Source of the DNA: Bacillota bacterium
GTDB taxonomy: Bacteria > Bacillota > Clostridia > Lachnospirales > Lachnospiraceae
DNA: 15,096 nucleotides
NCBI GenBank assembly: GCA_023441965.1
Contig: JAEZNB010000045.1
Location: 1-15,096 of the forward strand
Direction of reading: 5' to 3'
Position numbers and translations under genes: made by a program. Under the pieces are notes generated by a model. The model saw only the letters and a program-made list of their open reading frames with translations. It was not told the origin of the DNA and did no database searches. This document shows positions 14,427 through 15,096 of this stretch, in pieces. The first letter of the stretch is position 1. Each line of letters begins with the position of its first letter.

Positions 14427-15096
14427 ATGAGGTTAAGAAACAAGCTATTAACAGGTTTTGCCGCAACCCTATTGGCTCTGTCCATGATGGTGGGTACAGC
14501 ACTGGCTGCTACCACTCCCATCTACGTTTATGATGTGGCTGCGGGCGCTAAGGAAGCCTCCAAAGACTTAGTAATCTGCGAATTACTAAGCGGCGGTGGC
14601 AATCAGGACGGCTTTAACGGTAAGATTTACAAGGAATTACAGACTCTGTATGCTGATGTAGCATCGATCGATGTTCTGCTTACAGGCAAATTTACCGGAA
14701 CAGCTCACCTGAATTTGGTTGGTGACTTTACTTTCACACCCAGCGGTGACGGATATGATAACAAGACCTATGCGAACAAGGAGATCACTGTGGATGGCTA
14801 CCTGGTATATTCCGGAGAAGTCGGCGCGATTACATCTGATGCCAGATTTGCTTTCCTATTAAGAAACAAATCAGAGGGTGAAGCAGTCCTTGAGGCATAT
14901 ATCTTAAGGAATGCAGACGGCAATATCATCGGTGGTATGGATGGTAACGGTTACCTGGATGCAGCTGTAGCAGAAGCTCTATATGATACCATAACCGGTG
15001 CAGCAGTTACAGAGGCCCCCAAAGCAGCTGCAGAAGCAGCTCCCAAGACCGGTGTGGAATCCTTCGGTCTGATCTATGGACTTGGCGCAGCTGTGC
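14427..15096 (+). CDS. Small secreted protein with APKTG wall-sorting signal (paralogue 2, cut by window edge)
   Basis: Tandem paralogue of the previous gene; 223 codons are in the window and roughly 14 more are expected by comparison. The signal peptide (MRLRNKLLTGFAATLLALSMM) is nearly the same as in paralogue 1, with cleavage expected after A27. The mature region has diverged, but short blocks align: IDVLLTGKF with VDIIVTGKC, VDGYLVYS with VDGELVLS, and LLRNKSEG...RNADGNII with NLKDKTEG...KDADGEVL. A repeat-like linker, EAPKAAAEAAPKTG, ends in the sorting motif APKTG at 205-209. VESFGLIYGLGAAV then follows as in paralogue 1, before the window stops. GGGAGGA lies seven bases before the ATG. 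Codon use is nearer to the rest of the window than that of paralogue 1. Function is unknown. Confidence 0.84.
   Translation, partial: MRLRNKLLTGFAATLLALSMMVGTALAATTPIYVYDVAAGAKEASKDLVICELLSGGGNQDGFNGKIYKELQTLYADVASIDVLLTGKFTGTAHLNLVGDFTFTPSGDGYDNKTYANKEITVDGYLVYSGEVGAITSDARFAFLLRNKSEGEAVLEAYILRNADGNIIGGMDGNGYLDAAVAEALYDTITGAAVTEAPKAAAEAAPKTGVESFGLIYGLGAAV

Noticed and set aside
1..15096. CRISPR arrays, insertion sequences, prophage genes, tRNA or rRNA
   Set aside because: No direct repeats with spacers, no transposase or integrase motifs and no RNA gene signatures were seen on either strand.

Overview
The window looks like chromosomal DNA from a low-to-mid GC Gram-positive anaerobe of the class Clostridia, most likely the family Lachnospiraceae. 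This is an inference from strong GGAGG ribosome binding sites, sigma-A promoters, a lipoprotein carrying two GerMN domains, ComEA/ComEC, and small surface proteins ending in an APKTG sorting signal. No mobile element, CRISPR array, rRNA or tRNA was seen. Everything from 1 to 11840 is on the minus strand; everything from about 12130 to 15096 is on the plus strand.

Region A (about 1-6408, minus strand, read right to left) holds comEA, an OmpR-family response regulator, its membrane histidine kinase (reading frames overlap), a lipoprotein with two GerMN domains, and comEC, which runs off the left edge. Two DNA-uptake genes therefore bracket a two-component system and its probable lipoprotein partner. 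Region B (6577-7011) is a small DMT-family membrane protein, separated from region C by a strong intrinsic terminator.

Region C (7061-11237, minus strand) is an arginine operon in the order GNAT acetyltransferase - argJ - argB - argD. It has a recognisable sigma-A promoter just after the stop of maf (11241-11840), and the terminator lies after argD. ArgJ, ArgB and ArgD supply the acetyl-cycle steps to ornithine except ArgC, which is not in the window. Across a 363-base divergent gap lies argG (12204-13418), argininosuccinate synthase, whose promoter has the same -35 hexamer and spacer length as the arg operon promoter. argH, argF and argC are absent.

Region D (13636-15096, plus strand) contains two tandem, independently expressed paralogues of a small secreted protein. 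Both have nearly the same signal peptide and an APKTG-type C-terminal wall-sorting signal, but their middle domains have diverged. The second runs off the right edge. This pair is the least familiar part of the window and the best candidate for something undescribed. The second-best is the response regulator / kinase / GerMN lipoprotein trio, which resembles actinobacterial MtrA-MtrB-LpqB.
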